From Microvirga alba (lineage in GTDB: Bacteria; Pseudomonadota; Alphaproteobacteria; Rhizobiales; Beijerinckiaceae), in NCBI RefSeq assembly GCF_015694465.1, contig NZ_JADQDO010000003.1, forward strand, positions 124,001 through 188,000: a DNA stretch of 64,000 nucleotides, given 5' to 3'. Shown in pieces: positions 8,731-17,675 of this stretch. The notes below the pieces were generated by a model, which saw only the letters and a program-made list of their open reading frames with translations, did no database searches and had not been told where the DNA came from. A program made the translations under genes and the position numbers. Each line of letters begins with the position of its first letter. Positions within the stretch are counted from its first letter, which is position 1.

Positions 8731-10481
8731 CGCTCTTCACTCTCGAGGGTGGAGATGTCTCCTTCGGGCAGGCCTAACTCGCGCGCCTTGAGTAGGCGAC
8801 GCATAATTTTGCCACTGCGTGTCTTCGGCAGGTTTTGTCGAAAGACGACTTCTTTCGGGGCGACGGCCGGACCAAGCCTCTTGCGGGCATGACCAAGGAG
8901 TTCCATGCGGAGTTCTTCGCTCGATGCGATCCCTGCCTTTAGGGCAACGAAGGCTTTCACGATCTCTCCGGCAACCGGATCGGGAATCCCGATCACCGCA
9001 ACTTCCGCGACTGCGGGGTGCTCCATCAAGGCGCTCTCAACCTCAAACGGTCCGATCAGATGTCCGGAGCTCTTGATCATGTCGTCGGCGCGGCCGACAA
9101 ACCAGTAATATCCGTCGGCGTCGCGCATCGCGAGATCGCCCGAGAGGTACCAGCCATCCGCGAAACATTTCCGGTAGCGCTCCTCCTCATGGAGATAGGC
9201 CCGCATCATCGAGGGCCAGCCGGGCCTTAAGGCCAGTTCGCCGACAGTTGACGGCGCGGTGATCTCGCGGAGCTGCCCGTCGTGTCTTTCGACAATCCCC
9301 GCCTCCACACCCGGCAGGGGCTTGCCCATGGACCCGGGACGCACTTCCATTGCCTGATAGTTGGAGATCATTATGCCGCCAGTCTCTGTCTGCCACCAGT
9401 TGTCGTGGAACGGCTTCCCAAAGGTCTTCGCCGACCAGACGACCGCCTCCGGATTGAGGGGTTCACCAACACTTGCCATGTACCGGAGATGTGAGAGGTC
9501 GAACTGCCGTACGATATCGCTCCCGACTTTCATGAGCATGCGGATTGCCGTCGGCGCGGTATACCAGACGGTAACCTTGTGATCCTGCAGAATGCGATAC
9601 CACCGCTCCGCGTCGAACTCGGCCTGATCGACAATCATCGTCGTACCGTTGGTAAGTGGCGAGATGATGCCGTAGGATGTCCCGGTGACCCATCCAGGAT
9701 CAGCTGTGCACCAAAAAATATCGTCCGGATGGAGATCGAGCGCGAATTGTCCGGTGATGTGATGGGCGATGACCGCTGCATGCACATGCACGGCGCCCTT
9801 CGGCCGACCGGTTGTGCCGCTGGTGAAGTGGAGAAGGGCTATATCCTCAGGTGCAGTGCGCTCGATGTTGAAGGTCTCCGAGGCCCCGTCCATGAGCGCC
9901 GCAAGGCCAAAGGTGCCATCGGGCAGTGTATCCTCTCCATCGACAAGGACCACATGACGAAGGCTACCAAGTTCGTTACGCCAGGAAGCCAACTTGCGCC
10001 GGTAGAACCGCTCTGTGGTGATGAGTAGATTTGCTTCGCCGATGCTCATGCGGGCCTTAATGGGTTCCGGTCCGAACGCTGAGAAGAGAGGACAAAATGC
10101 GGCTCCTGCCTTCAGCGATCCCAGAGCCGCGATATAGAGGTCAGGAACACGACCCAGGAGGCAGTAAACCCGATCGCCCTTGCCAAAGTTGAGAGATCTT
10201 AGAACGTTGGCAAATTTGTTCGTCAGCTTCTGCAAGTCGCTGTAGGTGAGAGCGCGGATACGGTTTTCCTGACTGATCCAACGCAGTGCGATTTTGTCAC
10301 CTCGGCCATGCGAGACATGGCGGTCGACAGCCTCATAGGTGATGTTCAATCCACCATCGGGCAAACCATCGAGAAGCGAGCGCGCCTGGTCCCAAGAGAA
10401 GTCGGTAACCTCGCGATCGTAGTCGCGCAGATTCGCGCGAGCGATCTCTTCTGGTCGCTTGAGAATCGAATCCCAGGACAT
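8727..10481 (-). CDS. acsA: Acetyl-CoA synthetase-type AMP-forming acyl-CoA ligase
   Basis: 584 residues of the ANL superfamily. The nucleotide-binding loop [11 protein letters not shown] is at 219-229, the acetyl-CoA-synthetase-type block [10 protein letters not shown] lies in the middle, [38 protein letters not shown] follows, and the C-terminal catalytic lysine is K558 in PKTRSGK. That lysine context is the usual target of Pat/CobB acetylation control. It makes acetyl-CoA from acetate, ATP and CoA. At 584 residues it is shorter than the 650-residue Acs of E. coli and resembles the Bacillus AcsA type. First gene of the operon, with a strong GGAGG site and a FixK/FNR-type box 55 bases upstream. 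With the E1-E2 genes it gives two routes to acetyl-CoA. Confidence 0.88.
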   Translation of the reverse strand: MSWDSILKRPEEIARANLRDYDREVTDFSWDQARSLLDGLPDGGLNITYEAVDRHVSHGRGDKIALRWISQENRIRALTYSDLQKLTNKFANVLRSLNFGKGDRVYCLLGRVPDLYIAALGSLKAGAAFCPLFSAFGPEPIKARMSIGEANLLITTERFYRRKLASWRNELGSLRHVVLVDGEDTLPDGTFGLAALMDGASETFNIERTAPEDIALLHFTSGTTGRPKGAVHVHAAVIAHHITGQFALDLHPDDIFWCTADPGWVTGTSYGIISPLTNGTTMIVDQAEFDAERWYRILQDHKVTVWYTAPTAIRMLMKVGSDIVRQFDLSHLRYMASVGEPLNPEAVVWSAKTFGKPFHDNWWQTETGGIMISNYQAMEVRPGSMGKPLPGVEAGIVERHDGQLREITAPSTVGELALRPGWPSMMRAYLHEEERYRKCFADGWYLSGDLAMRDADGYYWFVGRADDMIKSSGHLIGPFEVESALMEHPAVAEVAVIGIPDPVAGEIVKAFVALKAGIASSEELRMELLGHARKRLGPAVAPKEVVFRQNLPKTRSGKIMRRLLKARELGLPEGDISTLESEER

Positions 10482-10535
10482 TTCGCCTCCGCGGCAGAGA
10501 ATGCGGAAATGTCATGCATGGGCGGACGCGGGACA

Positions 10536-10549
10536 TTGAGATTGGTCAA
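10536..10549. promoter_or_regulatory. FixK/FNR-type box upstream of acsA
   Basis: TTGAGATTGGTCAA fits the FixK consensus TTG(A/C)-N6-(T/G)CAA exactly and is centred about 61 bases before the acsA start codon. That leaves room for a class II promoter with a short leader. FixK/FNR proteins activate genes when oxygen is low. Confidence 0.55.
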
Positions 10550-10732
10550 GGAGTTGCGCCGAGGAATTGCTAGGTCGGTTAGCGAACGGCGCCGTCAACT
10601 TGTCGGGGAAGGTCGCTGACCCGGGTTAAGTCGGAAGTAGGCAGTTCCCATACCCGTCACCTCAGCCCAGACATGACAACGCCGGCAAATGTCAAATCTC
10701 GGCGCGGGCTTCACCTTCTCAACCGCCGAAAT

Positions 10733-10746
10733 TTGCTCAATATCAA
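10733..10746. promoter_or_regulatory. FixK/FNR-type box upstream of the export operon
   Basis: TTGCTCAATATCAA matches TTG(A/C)-N6-(T/G)CAA exactly; its right half is a perfect ATCAA. It is centred about 110 bases before the chosen GTG at 10849, or 70 bases before the alternative GTG at 10810. Together with the box at 10536 it suggests shared low-oxygen control of both operons. Confidence 0.5.
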
Positions 10747-10848
10747 TGTACCACCGGCATGGCAGGCTTAGTTGGATTGTTATGAGAACGCCGTTTTTGT
10801 CGTGTTCCTGTGAGTTCCAAAAGCGCCCCTTGGGGCAGAGAGTCGGTC

Positions 10849-12180
10849 GTGACAACGGATACGCCTGAGAAGGCGCGAATTCTTCCTGCGGCCGACACTG
10901 CCGTGACCGTTCAAAGGCAGAGCGTCCCGCGGCACGCCGAAATTGAACCTATCGAATCTGGCCAGCCGCCTCAGCTTCCCGCCTTGCGACCGAAGCGCGG
11001 GAAAAAGCGCCCTGTGATTTTACTCCTCGGCGCACTTCTCGCGCTCCTCGCGATGGGCGGGGCCGGATATTACGTGTGGCATCAGTTTCGATCGGCCCCG
11101 CCGCCCGGCCTCGCTATGGGAAATGGCCGATTGGAAGCCGATGAGATCAGTATCGCCACCAAGTTCGCGGGCCGTATTCTAAAGCTGTTCGTCGATCAGG
11201 GCGACATGGTCAAGGCCGGCCAGGTTGTGGCTCTGATGGACACGCGGGACCTCGAAGCTCAGTTGAAGCAGGCTGAGGCGATGGCGATTCAGGCACAGCG
11301 GGCGGTCGACGAGGCTAAGCAAAGCCTTGCTCAGCAGCAAAGCCTTGTGCTGAGCGCTCAAGCGGCGGTCGTGCAGGCACAGCGCGCGACGGAAGAGGCG
11401 AATGCCAACCTGCAACAACAGCAGACCCAGGTGAAGTTGGCCCGACAGGAGCTTGATCGCACCACATCGCTTATGTCGAGAGGTTTCGCCACGGTCGAGC
11501 TGCTCGACCAGCGCCGACAGGCTCTGAATGGTGCCTTGGCCGCCGAGATTGCAGCCACCGCTAGAGTCAATGAAACGGAGCAGGCGCTTGTCGCGTCCCG
11601 GCATAATGCCAATGGGGCGGTTGCGTCGCGGGATGCAGCCGCCGCGAGAGTCGGCCAAACGGAACAAGCACGAGAGGCAGCCACGCACAATGTCGAGTAT
11701 TACAAGGTCAACATCGCGGACAACACGCTTGTTGCGCCGCGTGATGGCCCGATCGAGTATCGCATCGCGAATACCGGCGAGGTTTTGCCGGCCGGCGGCA
11801 AAGTTTTCACCATGCTCGACGCCTCCTACGTCTACATGGATATCTACCTGCCTACGGCAGAAGCTGGCCGGGTCAGGATCGGAAGTGAGGCTCGCATTGT
11901 CCTCGATGCCTATCCCAATCACGTGATCCCAGCCAAGGTCGTATACGTTTCCAGCCAAGCTGAGTTCACCCCCAAGCCGGTGGAGACGAAAAGTGAGCGC
12001 GACAAGCTGATGTTCCGGATCCGCGTCCGAGTCGATCCAGAGCGTCTAAAGGGCCATGAGGCGATCGTGCGGAGCGGTCTGCCCGGGGTTGCGTATGTAC
12101 GCACGGATCCTCATGCGGAATGGCCGCCTCGTCTGGAGCCGAGTGCAGTGCCGACTACATCGATCACGGTGCCTCCATGA
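10849..12180 (+). CDS. HlyD-family membrane fusion protein (YhiI-like)
   Basis: 443 residues from this start. A cytoplasmic N-terminus is followed by one membrane anchor (VILLLGALLALLAMGGAGYY, about 60-80), a split biotinyl-lipoyl-like domain (FAGRILKLFVDQGDMVKAGQ, and later ADNTLVAPRDGPIEYRIANTGEVL) and between them a long alpha-helical coiled coil rich in Ala, Gln and Glu. The C-terminal beta-barrel ends in a proline-rich tail. It bridges an inner-membrane ABC exporter to the outer envelope. GTG 10849 is preferred because GAGAG precedes it; GTG 10810 in the same frame is possible. The stop overlaps the start of the ATPase fusion by four bases. The order adaptor, double ATPase/permease, permease is that of E. 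coli yhiI-rbbA-yhhJ. Confidence 0.85.
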   Translation: MTTDTPEKARILPAADTAVTVQRQSVPRHAEIEPIESGQPPQLPALRPKRGKKRPVILLLGALLALLAMGGAGYYVWHQFRSAPPPGLAMGNGRLEADEISIATKFAGRILKLFVDQGDMVKAGQVVALMDTRDLEAQLKQAEAMAIQAQRAVDEAKQSLAQQQSLVLSAQAAVVQAQRATEEANANLQQQQTQVKLARQELDRTTSLMSRGFATVELLDQRRQALNGALAAEIAATARVNETEQALVASRHNANGAVASRDAAAARVGQTEQAREAATHNVEYYKVNIADNTLVAPRDGPIEYRIANTGEVLPAGGKVFTMLDASYVYMDIYLPTAEAGRVRIGSEARIVLDAYPNHVIPAKVVYVSSQAEFTPKPVETKSERDKLMFRIRVRVDPERLKGHEAIVRSGLPGVAYVRTDPHAEWPPRLEPSAVPTTSITVPP

Positions 12181-14924
12181 TAAAAAGCAAAGGGGTGGTC
12201 GCGATCCTCGAAGACATTACGCTTCGCTACGGCAAGACCGTAGCACTCGATGATGTCACGCTTGCCGTACCCCGCGGCAGCTTAACCGGCCTCATCGGCC
12301 CCGATGGGGTCGGGAAATCATCTTTGCTCGCCATCATCGCCGGCGCTCGAAAGATCCAATCGGGCCGAGTCTATGTCCTGGACGCTGACATCGCTGTTTC
12401 TGCAGTCCGTGCCACGCTCTGTCGACGTATCGCTTATATGCCTCAGGGGCTGGGCAGGAATCTCTATCCAGATCTCACTGTTCGGGAAAGCATCGAGTTC
12501 TTCGGACGTCTGTTTGGGGAAACCCCAGTCGAACGGGAAACCAGGATGGCCGAGCTTTTGGCCAGCACTGGACTCGCGCCGTTCGTCGCCCGTCCGACCA
12601 GGCAACTCTCGGGCGGAATGAAGCAGAAACTGGGGCTTTGCTGTTCGCTGATCCACGATCCGGACCTGTTGATCCTCGACGAACCGACGACAGGAGTGGA
12701 TCCGCTGTCGCGTCGGCAATTCTGGAGGATGATCGAAGACATTCGAGCCCGGCACCCGACCATAACGGTCCTCGTCGCCACTGCCTACATGGAAGAGGCG
12801 GAACGGTTTGACTGGTTGGTAGCCGTAAACAAGGGCAAGATCGTTGCCACCGGATCGCCTACTGAGCTCTGTCGCGCCACAGGAGCAAGCTCTGTCGAAG
12901 GAGCATTCATCGACCTGCTCCCCGAGCGAGAGCGGGCGGGATACCTCGGCTTCTCGGTGCCCCAACGCCGCCCCGTCATCGGCGGCGAGTCGGTCATTGA
13001 GGCGGAGGGTTTGACTCGACGGTTCGGTGACTTCACAGCGGTCGACCGCGTCAGCTTCACGATCGATCAAGGAGAAATCTTCGGCTTTGTTGGCTCGAAT
13101 GGCTGCGGCAAGACGACGACCATGAAGATGTTGACCGGCCTACTGCCGCCGAGCCAGGGCGAGGTGCGGCTGTTCGGGCGGCCACTCGACGCCTACGATC
13201 TCAATGCGCGCAAGCGTGTCGGCTATATGTCCCAGGCGTTCTCGCTATACGCTGAACTGACAGTCCGACAGAACCTTAATCTTCATGCCCGACTGTTCCA
13301 CCTGCCGATCGAGCGGGCGAAATTGCGCATCGCCAAACTCCTCGATGAGTTTGGCTTGACGGATTATGTGGACGCGCGCGCCCAGAACCTGCCGCTTGGC
13401 ATCCGCCAACGGCTCTCGCTCGCGGTGGCGATCGTCCACGAACCCGATCTCCTCATACTCGATGAGCCGACCTCTGGCGTTGATCCCATTGCGCGAGATC
13501 AGTTTTGGGAAATCCTGGTGGATTTGGCGCGCAACCGTAGCATCACGATCTTCGTCTCCACGCATTTCATGAACGAGGCCGAGCGCTGTGACCGTGTCTC
13601 ACTCATGGATTCCGGCCACGTTCTGGCGACCGACACACCAGCCGGGCTGATGAGGTCCCGCAACGCCGCGACGTTGGAGGAGGCCTTCATCGATTATCTC
13701 GAAGAGGCGGAGGCAGCGCGCTCGAAAGTGGAGCAACCGGCATCGAGCGCCTGGGTGCAACCGCGCCGCGAAGCCACCCCTGGACGCGGATTGAGCACCA
13801 CTTTCAGCCCACAACGCCTTGTCGCCTGCACGATTCGAGAGACCCTGGAACTGATACGCGATAAGGTTCGGCTCGGCTTCGCTATCATCGGTACGACGTT
13901 CTTAATGCTGGTCTTCGGTTTCGGTATTTCCACCGACGTCAACAGCCTGACCTTCGCGGTGCTCGACCATGATCACAGTCATGAAAGCCGGGCCTATCTC
14001 GAGGCTTTGCGCGGCTCGACCTACTTCATCGAGAAGCGCCCCCTAGCGGACTACAACGATCTCGAAAAGCGGCTTGCAAGTGGCGACATCGATACAGCCA
14101 TAGAGATCCCGCCCAATTTCGGGCGGGATCTCGCGCGCGGCCTGCCTACCTCGATTGCGGCATGGGTTGATGGGGCCCGGCCCTTCATCGCCCAGACAAT
14201 CCGTGGATATTTGCAAGACCTCCATCAACTCTTTCTCAACGATCCCATGCTGAGGACGGGGCAGCCGCCGGTACCTGCGCCTGCAGTTGTCCAGCTTCGT
14301 TTCAAATACAATCAGAATCTTGACAGCATCTACGCGATGGTACCGGCCCAGCTGGCGTTGCAGCTTGCCCTCTTCCCGGCAATCCTGATGGCACTTTCCG
14401 TCGTGCGCGAGAAGGAACTCGGCTCGATCACGAACCTGTACGTGACACCACTCACCCGCCTCGAATTCCTCCTTGGCAAACAAATTCCGTATGTCGGACT
14501 GGCGATGATCAATTTTGCGCTGATGTTTACGCTGGCGCTGATCGTGTTTCGCGTCCCGCTCAAGGGGAGCTTTCCGACGCTACTACTCGGAACACTGGTC
14601 TATGTCGTGGCGACCACGGCATACGGCATGCTGATTTCTGGGTTTGCGCGGACCCAGATTGCGGCCCTCTTCGGCACCGCAATCCTGACCGTTCTGCCGG
14701 CCACAATGTTCGCGGGCATGCTCGTTCCGGTTTCCTCGCTTGCAGGCATGGCACGCATCATGGGCCGCATTTTCCCGATGAGTTATTATCTCCCGATCAG
14801 TGTGGGGACCTTCACCAAAGGGCTCGGCTTCCACGATCTGTCTGGCAACATCCTCACCCTTTTGGCTTTCATTCCGGCACTGACGGCTCTCAGCCTTCTG
14901 CTGCTCCGGAAACAGGAGCGATAG
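12177..14924 (+). CDS. ABC transporter fusion: two ATPase domains plus ABC-2 permease (RbbA/YhiH-like)
   Basis: 915 residues. The first ATPase (1-235) has Walker A GPDGVGKSSL at 41-50, signature LSGGMKQKLGL and Walker B LLILDEPTTGVDP. The second ATPase (about 280-510) has Walker A GSNGCGKTTT and Walker B LLILDEPTSGVDP, but its signature reads LPLGIRQRLSL instead of LSGGQ. From about 560 to the end is an ABC-2 permease with one early helix, a large periplasmic loop and five helices near the C-terminus. The Walker A loop of the first domain has Asp where Asn is usual. With the adaptor and the following permease it should form an exporter of unknown cargo. RbbA was first described as ribosome-associated, but gene order here favours transport. 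Confidence 0.88.
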   Translation: MIKSKGVVAILEDITLRYGKTVALDDVTLAVPRGSLTGLIGPDGVGKSSLLAIIAGARKIQSGRVYVLDADIAVSAVRATLCRRIAYMPQGLGRNLYPDLTVRESIEFFGRLFGETPVERETRMAELLASTGLAPFVARPTRQLSGGMKQKLGLCCSLIHDPDLLILDEPTTGVDPLSRRQFWRMIEDIRARHPTITVLVATAYMEEAERFDWLVAVNKGKIVATGSPTELCRATGASSVEGAFIDLLPERERAGYLGFSVPQRRPVIGGESVIEAEGLTRRFGDFTAVDRVSFTIDQGEIFGFVGSNGCGKTTTMKMLTGLLPPSQGEVRLFGRPLDAYDLNARKRVGYMSQAFSLYAELTVRQNLNLHARLFHLPIERAKLRIAKLLDEFGLTDYVDARAQNLPLGIRQRLSLAVAIVHEPDLLILDEPTSGVDPIARDQFWEILVDLARNRSITIFVSTHFMNEAERCDRVSLMDSGHVLATDTPAGLMRSRNAATLEEAFIDYLEEAEAARSKVEQPASSAWVQPRREATPGRGLSTTFSPQRLVACTIRETLELIRDKVRLGFAIIGTTFLMLVFGFGISTDVNSLTFAVLDHDHSHESRAYLEALRGSTYFIEKRPLADYNDLEKRLASGDIDTAIEIPPNFGRDLARGLPTSIAAWVDGARPFIAQTIRGYLQDLHQLFLNDPMLRTGQPPVPAPAVVQLRFKYNQNLDSIYAMVPAQLALQLALFPAILMALSVVREKELGSITNLYVTPLTRLEFLLGKQIPYVGLAMINFALMFTLALIVFRVPLKGSFPTLLLGTLVYVVATTAYGMLISGFARTQIAALFGTAILTVLPATMFAGMLVPVSSLAGMARIMGRIFPMSYYLPISVGTFTKGLGFHDLSGNILTLLAFIPALTALSLLLLRKQER

Positions 14925-14937
14925 GCTGATTGCGGCC

Positions 14938-16062
14938 ATGCAAAAACTCTCGAATATCTTTTGGCTTGGAACGAAAGAGTTGCGGAGTTTTATGCACGAC
15001 TTCGTGCTCGTCGCGTTGGTCATCTACACTTTTTCGCTTGCTGTTGTTGCTCAGGCTCAAAGCAGCGCTCAGGAGGTCCATAACGCGTCGGTAGCGATCG
15101 TCGATGAAGACCAATCCGAACTGTCGTACCGTATCCGGCGCGCGTTTTTGTCCCCGTATTTTCAAGCGCCACAGTTGATCGCCGAACGGGACGTGGTGCC
15201 GCTGATGAACGCGGGCAAGTACACATTTGTGATCGATATTCCTCCCAAATTCGAGGCCGACGTGCTCGCGGGGCATCAACCGGCCGTACAACTCAATGTA
15301 GATGCGACCGCGATGGTGCAAGCGGGATTGGGATCTGGTTACGCGCAACAGATCATCAGCGACCAGATCAACGCATTTCTGTCGCACCTTGAAGGAAGTC
15401 CACTTCCACCGGTCGATCTCGTCGTGCGCATCGCTTTCAATCCAAACGCCGAGACAGGTTGGTTTACCAGCGTCATGGGTATCATCAACGGGATCACCAT
15501 GCTCGCGATCGTTCTTGCGGGAGCGGCGATCGTCCGTGAGCGGGAGCACGGCACACTGGATCATCTCCTCGTGATGCCATTGACCCCATTCGAGATCGCG
15601 ATGTCCAAAATCTGGGCGAACAGTCTGATCATTACTCTTGCGGCTGGGCTTTCCCTTTCCCTTGTTGTTAAAGATGTGCTTAACGTGCCGATTGCGGGGT
15701 CGATCCCGCTTTTTCTGGTTGGGGTAGCCGTCTATCTATTCTTCGCCACGACAATCGGCATCTTCCTCGGGACCATCGCACGTTCGATGCCGCAACTCGG
15801 CCTTCTTTATCTTCTCGTCTATCTCCCATTGGCCATGCTGTCCGGCAGCAACACGCCGCTTGAGAGTATGCCGCCTTGCCTTGCAACCGTCCTGCAGGTG
15901 TCGCCGACTGTCCATTTCGTTGCGTTCGCGCAAGCGATCCTTTACCGCGGAGCTGGATTCAATGTGGTCTGGCCAGAGTTCGTTATCATCGCGTTGATCG
16001 GCGTCCTGTTTCTCCTTTTAGGGATCCTGCGGTTTCGCAAGGTCACGGCGGTCGCCGCTTGA
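14938..16062 (+). CDS. ABC-2 type permease (YhhJ-like)
   Basis: 374 residues with one N-terminal membrane helix (about 20-45), a periplasmic domain of some 130 residues (VAIVDEDQSELSYRIRRAF onward) and a block of five to six helices from about 175. The ABC-2 signature REREHGTLDHLLVMPLTP sits between the first helices of that block. It pairs with the permease half of the upstream fusion to form the transport channel. It starts 13 bases after the fusion's stop codon and is the last gene of the operon. The C-terminus ends in a short basic stretch facing the cytoplasm. Confidence 0.88.
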   Translation: MQKLSNIFWLGTKELRSFMHDFVLVALVIYTFSLAVVAQAQSSAQEVHNASVAIVDEDQSELSYRIRRAFLSPYFQAPQLIAERDVVPLMNAGKYTFVIDIPPKFEADVLAGHQPAVQLNVDATAMVQAGLGSGYAQQIISDQINAFLSHLEGSPLPPVDLVVRIAFNPNAETGWFTSVMGIINGITMLAIVLAGAAIVREREHGTLDHLLVMPLTPFEIAMSKIWANSLIITLAAGLSLSLVVKDVLNVPIAGSIPLFLVGVAVYLFFATTIGIFLGTIARSMPQLGLLYLLVYLPLAMLSGSNTPLESMPPCLATVLQVSPTVHFVAFAQAILYRGAGFNVVWPEFVIIALIGVLFLLLGILRFRKVTAVAA

Positions 16063-16770
16063 AGTTGGCGGCTGGTCCCGGATGTTGTCATGTTCGGACG
16101 CTCCCTGCTGATAAGAAATCCTTGAACGCGAGTGCAAGGGATGCGTCGCAAATTTGGATCTGGAACGCAAAGAGGCGTGTCTAAACGTGACCGTTCTCAT
16201 CCGGCACGACCTGCACGCGATGTTGTCTTCTCAGACTGAACTGTCACGGTCCGAGCATCTCTTCCGCAACCTGACGTGTAAGCTCAGCAATGCGTCGGCT
16301 GTTCCGCTGCGACCGCTTACGGTTGGTTTCCGGTCAAGCCGGTGCGGCGGGCGAGCTTTTTTAGCTTCAGGGGGAACGGGTTGCTATCTGATGTGCGCGT
16401 TTCGCCGCCGTGGTCTCCATGCCAAGTTCACGAGCGGCGAGGCTGACGCCACGTTCTTCGTGCTGCGGGCCACGCGGCCGTCCGTGTTTTCTCGTTGTCG
16501 GTACACGTTGTCCCGATTGTCAGCCGCCCGGCCAATCTTGCTTCTAGCTCCGCGCCGCTGAGCCGCTCACATTAGCATGTTCTGATAGAGCTGCTCCGCG
16601 ACAGGGTCGGCCCTGGCGCAGGACATCGCAGCGCCCCCCATACGCCCTTGATGTCGTACCGGGGCATGTGGCCGAGAACTACGCCCGCGCCGATTTCGGG
16701 AGGGGCTCTCAGGCCATACTCTCCCAAAAGGAGAGCCCAGGCGTGGGCACCGACGATGACCGATTAGCGC
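16063..16770. other. Gene-poor interval between converging operons
   Basis: About 700 bases without a convincing gene. It contains one copy of a 34-base repeat that resembles an IS6 end (16139-16172). A minus-strand stretch at about 16590-16768 reads VIVGAHAWALLLGEYGLRAP and then GVVLGHMPRYDIKGVWG, with a frameshift before DPVAEQLYQNMLM; it may be a worn gene end but I cannot name it. The rest shows no start, motif or codon bias that would support a gene. Confidence 0.5.
16139..16172 (+). repeat. 34-base repeat, left-hand copy (inverted partner at 26528-26561)
   Basis: The segment begins GGATGCGTCGCAAATTTGG and is identical over 34 bases to the reverse complement of 26528-26561. The start resembles the ends of IS6-family elements (compare GGATCCGTCGCA at 34216). 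No transposase is visible next to this copy, so it may be a solo end left after deletion or recombination. Confidence 0.75.
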
Positions 16771-17640
16771 TCACTTCGCTAGCTCCCTACGAATGGAGTG
16801 CAGTTCATTGCGCCGCTTACGGCTCGTTCTTGGATAGCTCAATTTGAGTCCATCAAGTGTATCGAGGATAATCTGAGATACAATCAACCGAGCGTTCTCT
16901 TTATCGTCGGCGGGAACGACATACCAAGGTGAATCGCTGGTGCTTGTCGCGCTAAGGCACTCTTCGTAGGCCTTCATATAGTGCTTCCAGAACTTGCGCT
17001 CCTTGACGTCCGACAGGCTGAATTTCCAATTCTTTTCGGGCTCGTCGATGCGTGCCAAAAAGCGCTTGCGCTGCTCCTCCTTCGAAAGATGGAGGAAGAA
17101 TTTGATGACGCGAGTTCCGTTGGCCTGGAGATGTTTCTCCAAATTCGCGATAGATCGATACCGGTCGCGCCAGACCTTCGGGTCATCATGTGCCGTGTCT
17201 GAGAGCCCCTCACTTTGGAGGATTTCACGATGGACACGGACGATCAGCACTTCCTCGTAGTAGGATCGATTAAAGATGCCGATCCGTCCCCGCTCCGGTA
17301 GATCACGCGTGGTGCGCCAGAGAAAATCGTGTTGTAACTCGGCAGGACTGGGATGCTTGAAGCTGAAGACTTGGCAGCCTTGTGGATTCACCCCGGACAT
17401 CACATGCTTGATGATGCCATCTTTTCCCGCCGCATCCATCGCCTGAAGTATCAGGAGAACGGCATAGCGGTTAGATGCATAGAAGAGTTGCTGTTGCGAG
17501 CTCAGTCGCGCGATGTATTCGCCTAGAAGCTTTTGATAATGCTCCTTTGATTTATACACAGGTGCCACGCTCGTCGGCCATTTGCGCAGGTTGACCTTCT
17601 CGCCCTCCCGCACGCGATAGTCCTTTGATTTGATTTTCAT
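16771..17640 (-). CDS. ppk2: Polyphosphate kinase 2 family protein
   Basis: 289 residues with the PPK2 P-loop fold. Walker A-like [18 protein letters not shown] is at about 66-83, the FNRSYYEE block follows, and the lid region [20 protein letters not shown] and the [14 protein letters not shown] motif lie in the C-terminal half. PPK2 enzymes move phosphate between polyphosphate and nucleoside (di)phosphates. The ATG at 17640 is preceded by AAGGGCGG; longer frames run into the ATPase gene upstream and are rejected. It lies 35 bases after the H+-ATPase gene in the same direction, so it is probably the last gene of the sorA-sorB-ATPase operon. There it could regenerate ATP from polyphosphate for the pump. 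A second PPK2 is at 57764-58585. Confidence 0.87.
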   Translation of the reverse strand: MKIKSKDYRVREGEKVNLRKWPTSVAPVYKSKEHYQKLLGEYIARLSSQQQLFYASNRYAVLLILQAMDAAGKDGIIKHVMSGVNPQGCQVFSFKHPSPAELQHDFLWRTTRDLPERGRIGIFNRSYYEEVLIVRVHREILQSEGLSDTAHDDPKVWRDRYRSIANLEKHLQANGTRVIKFFLHLSKEEQRKRFLARIDEPEKNWKFSLSDVKERKFWKHYMKAYEECLSATSTSDSPWYVVPADDKENARLIVSQIILDTLDGLKLSYPRTSRKRRNELHSIRRELAK

Positions 17641-17675
17641 GTCCGCCCTTTCGGTGGCGTCCGCCGCAACGCGCG

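Larger units (their letters stand above)
10482..10809. other. Divergent promoter region between acsA and hlyD-like operons
   Basis: No gene is seen. The region serves both operons and contains two FixK/FNR-type boxes, one facing each side (separate entries). It also has an AT-richer patch at 10730-10800 before the rightward operon. Confidence 0.6.

Noticed and set aside
16590-16768. Minus-strand stretch GVVLGHMPRYDIKGVWG that might be an integrase C-terminus
   Set aside because: The LGH-like pattern is short, the catalytic Arg and Tyr are not in place and a frameshift follows; no attachment repeat was found nearby.
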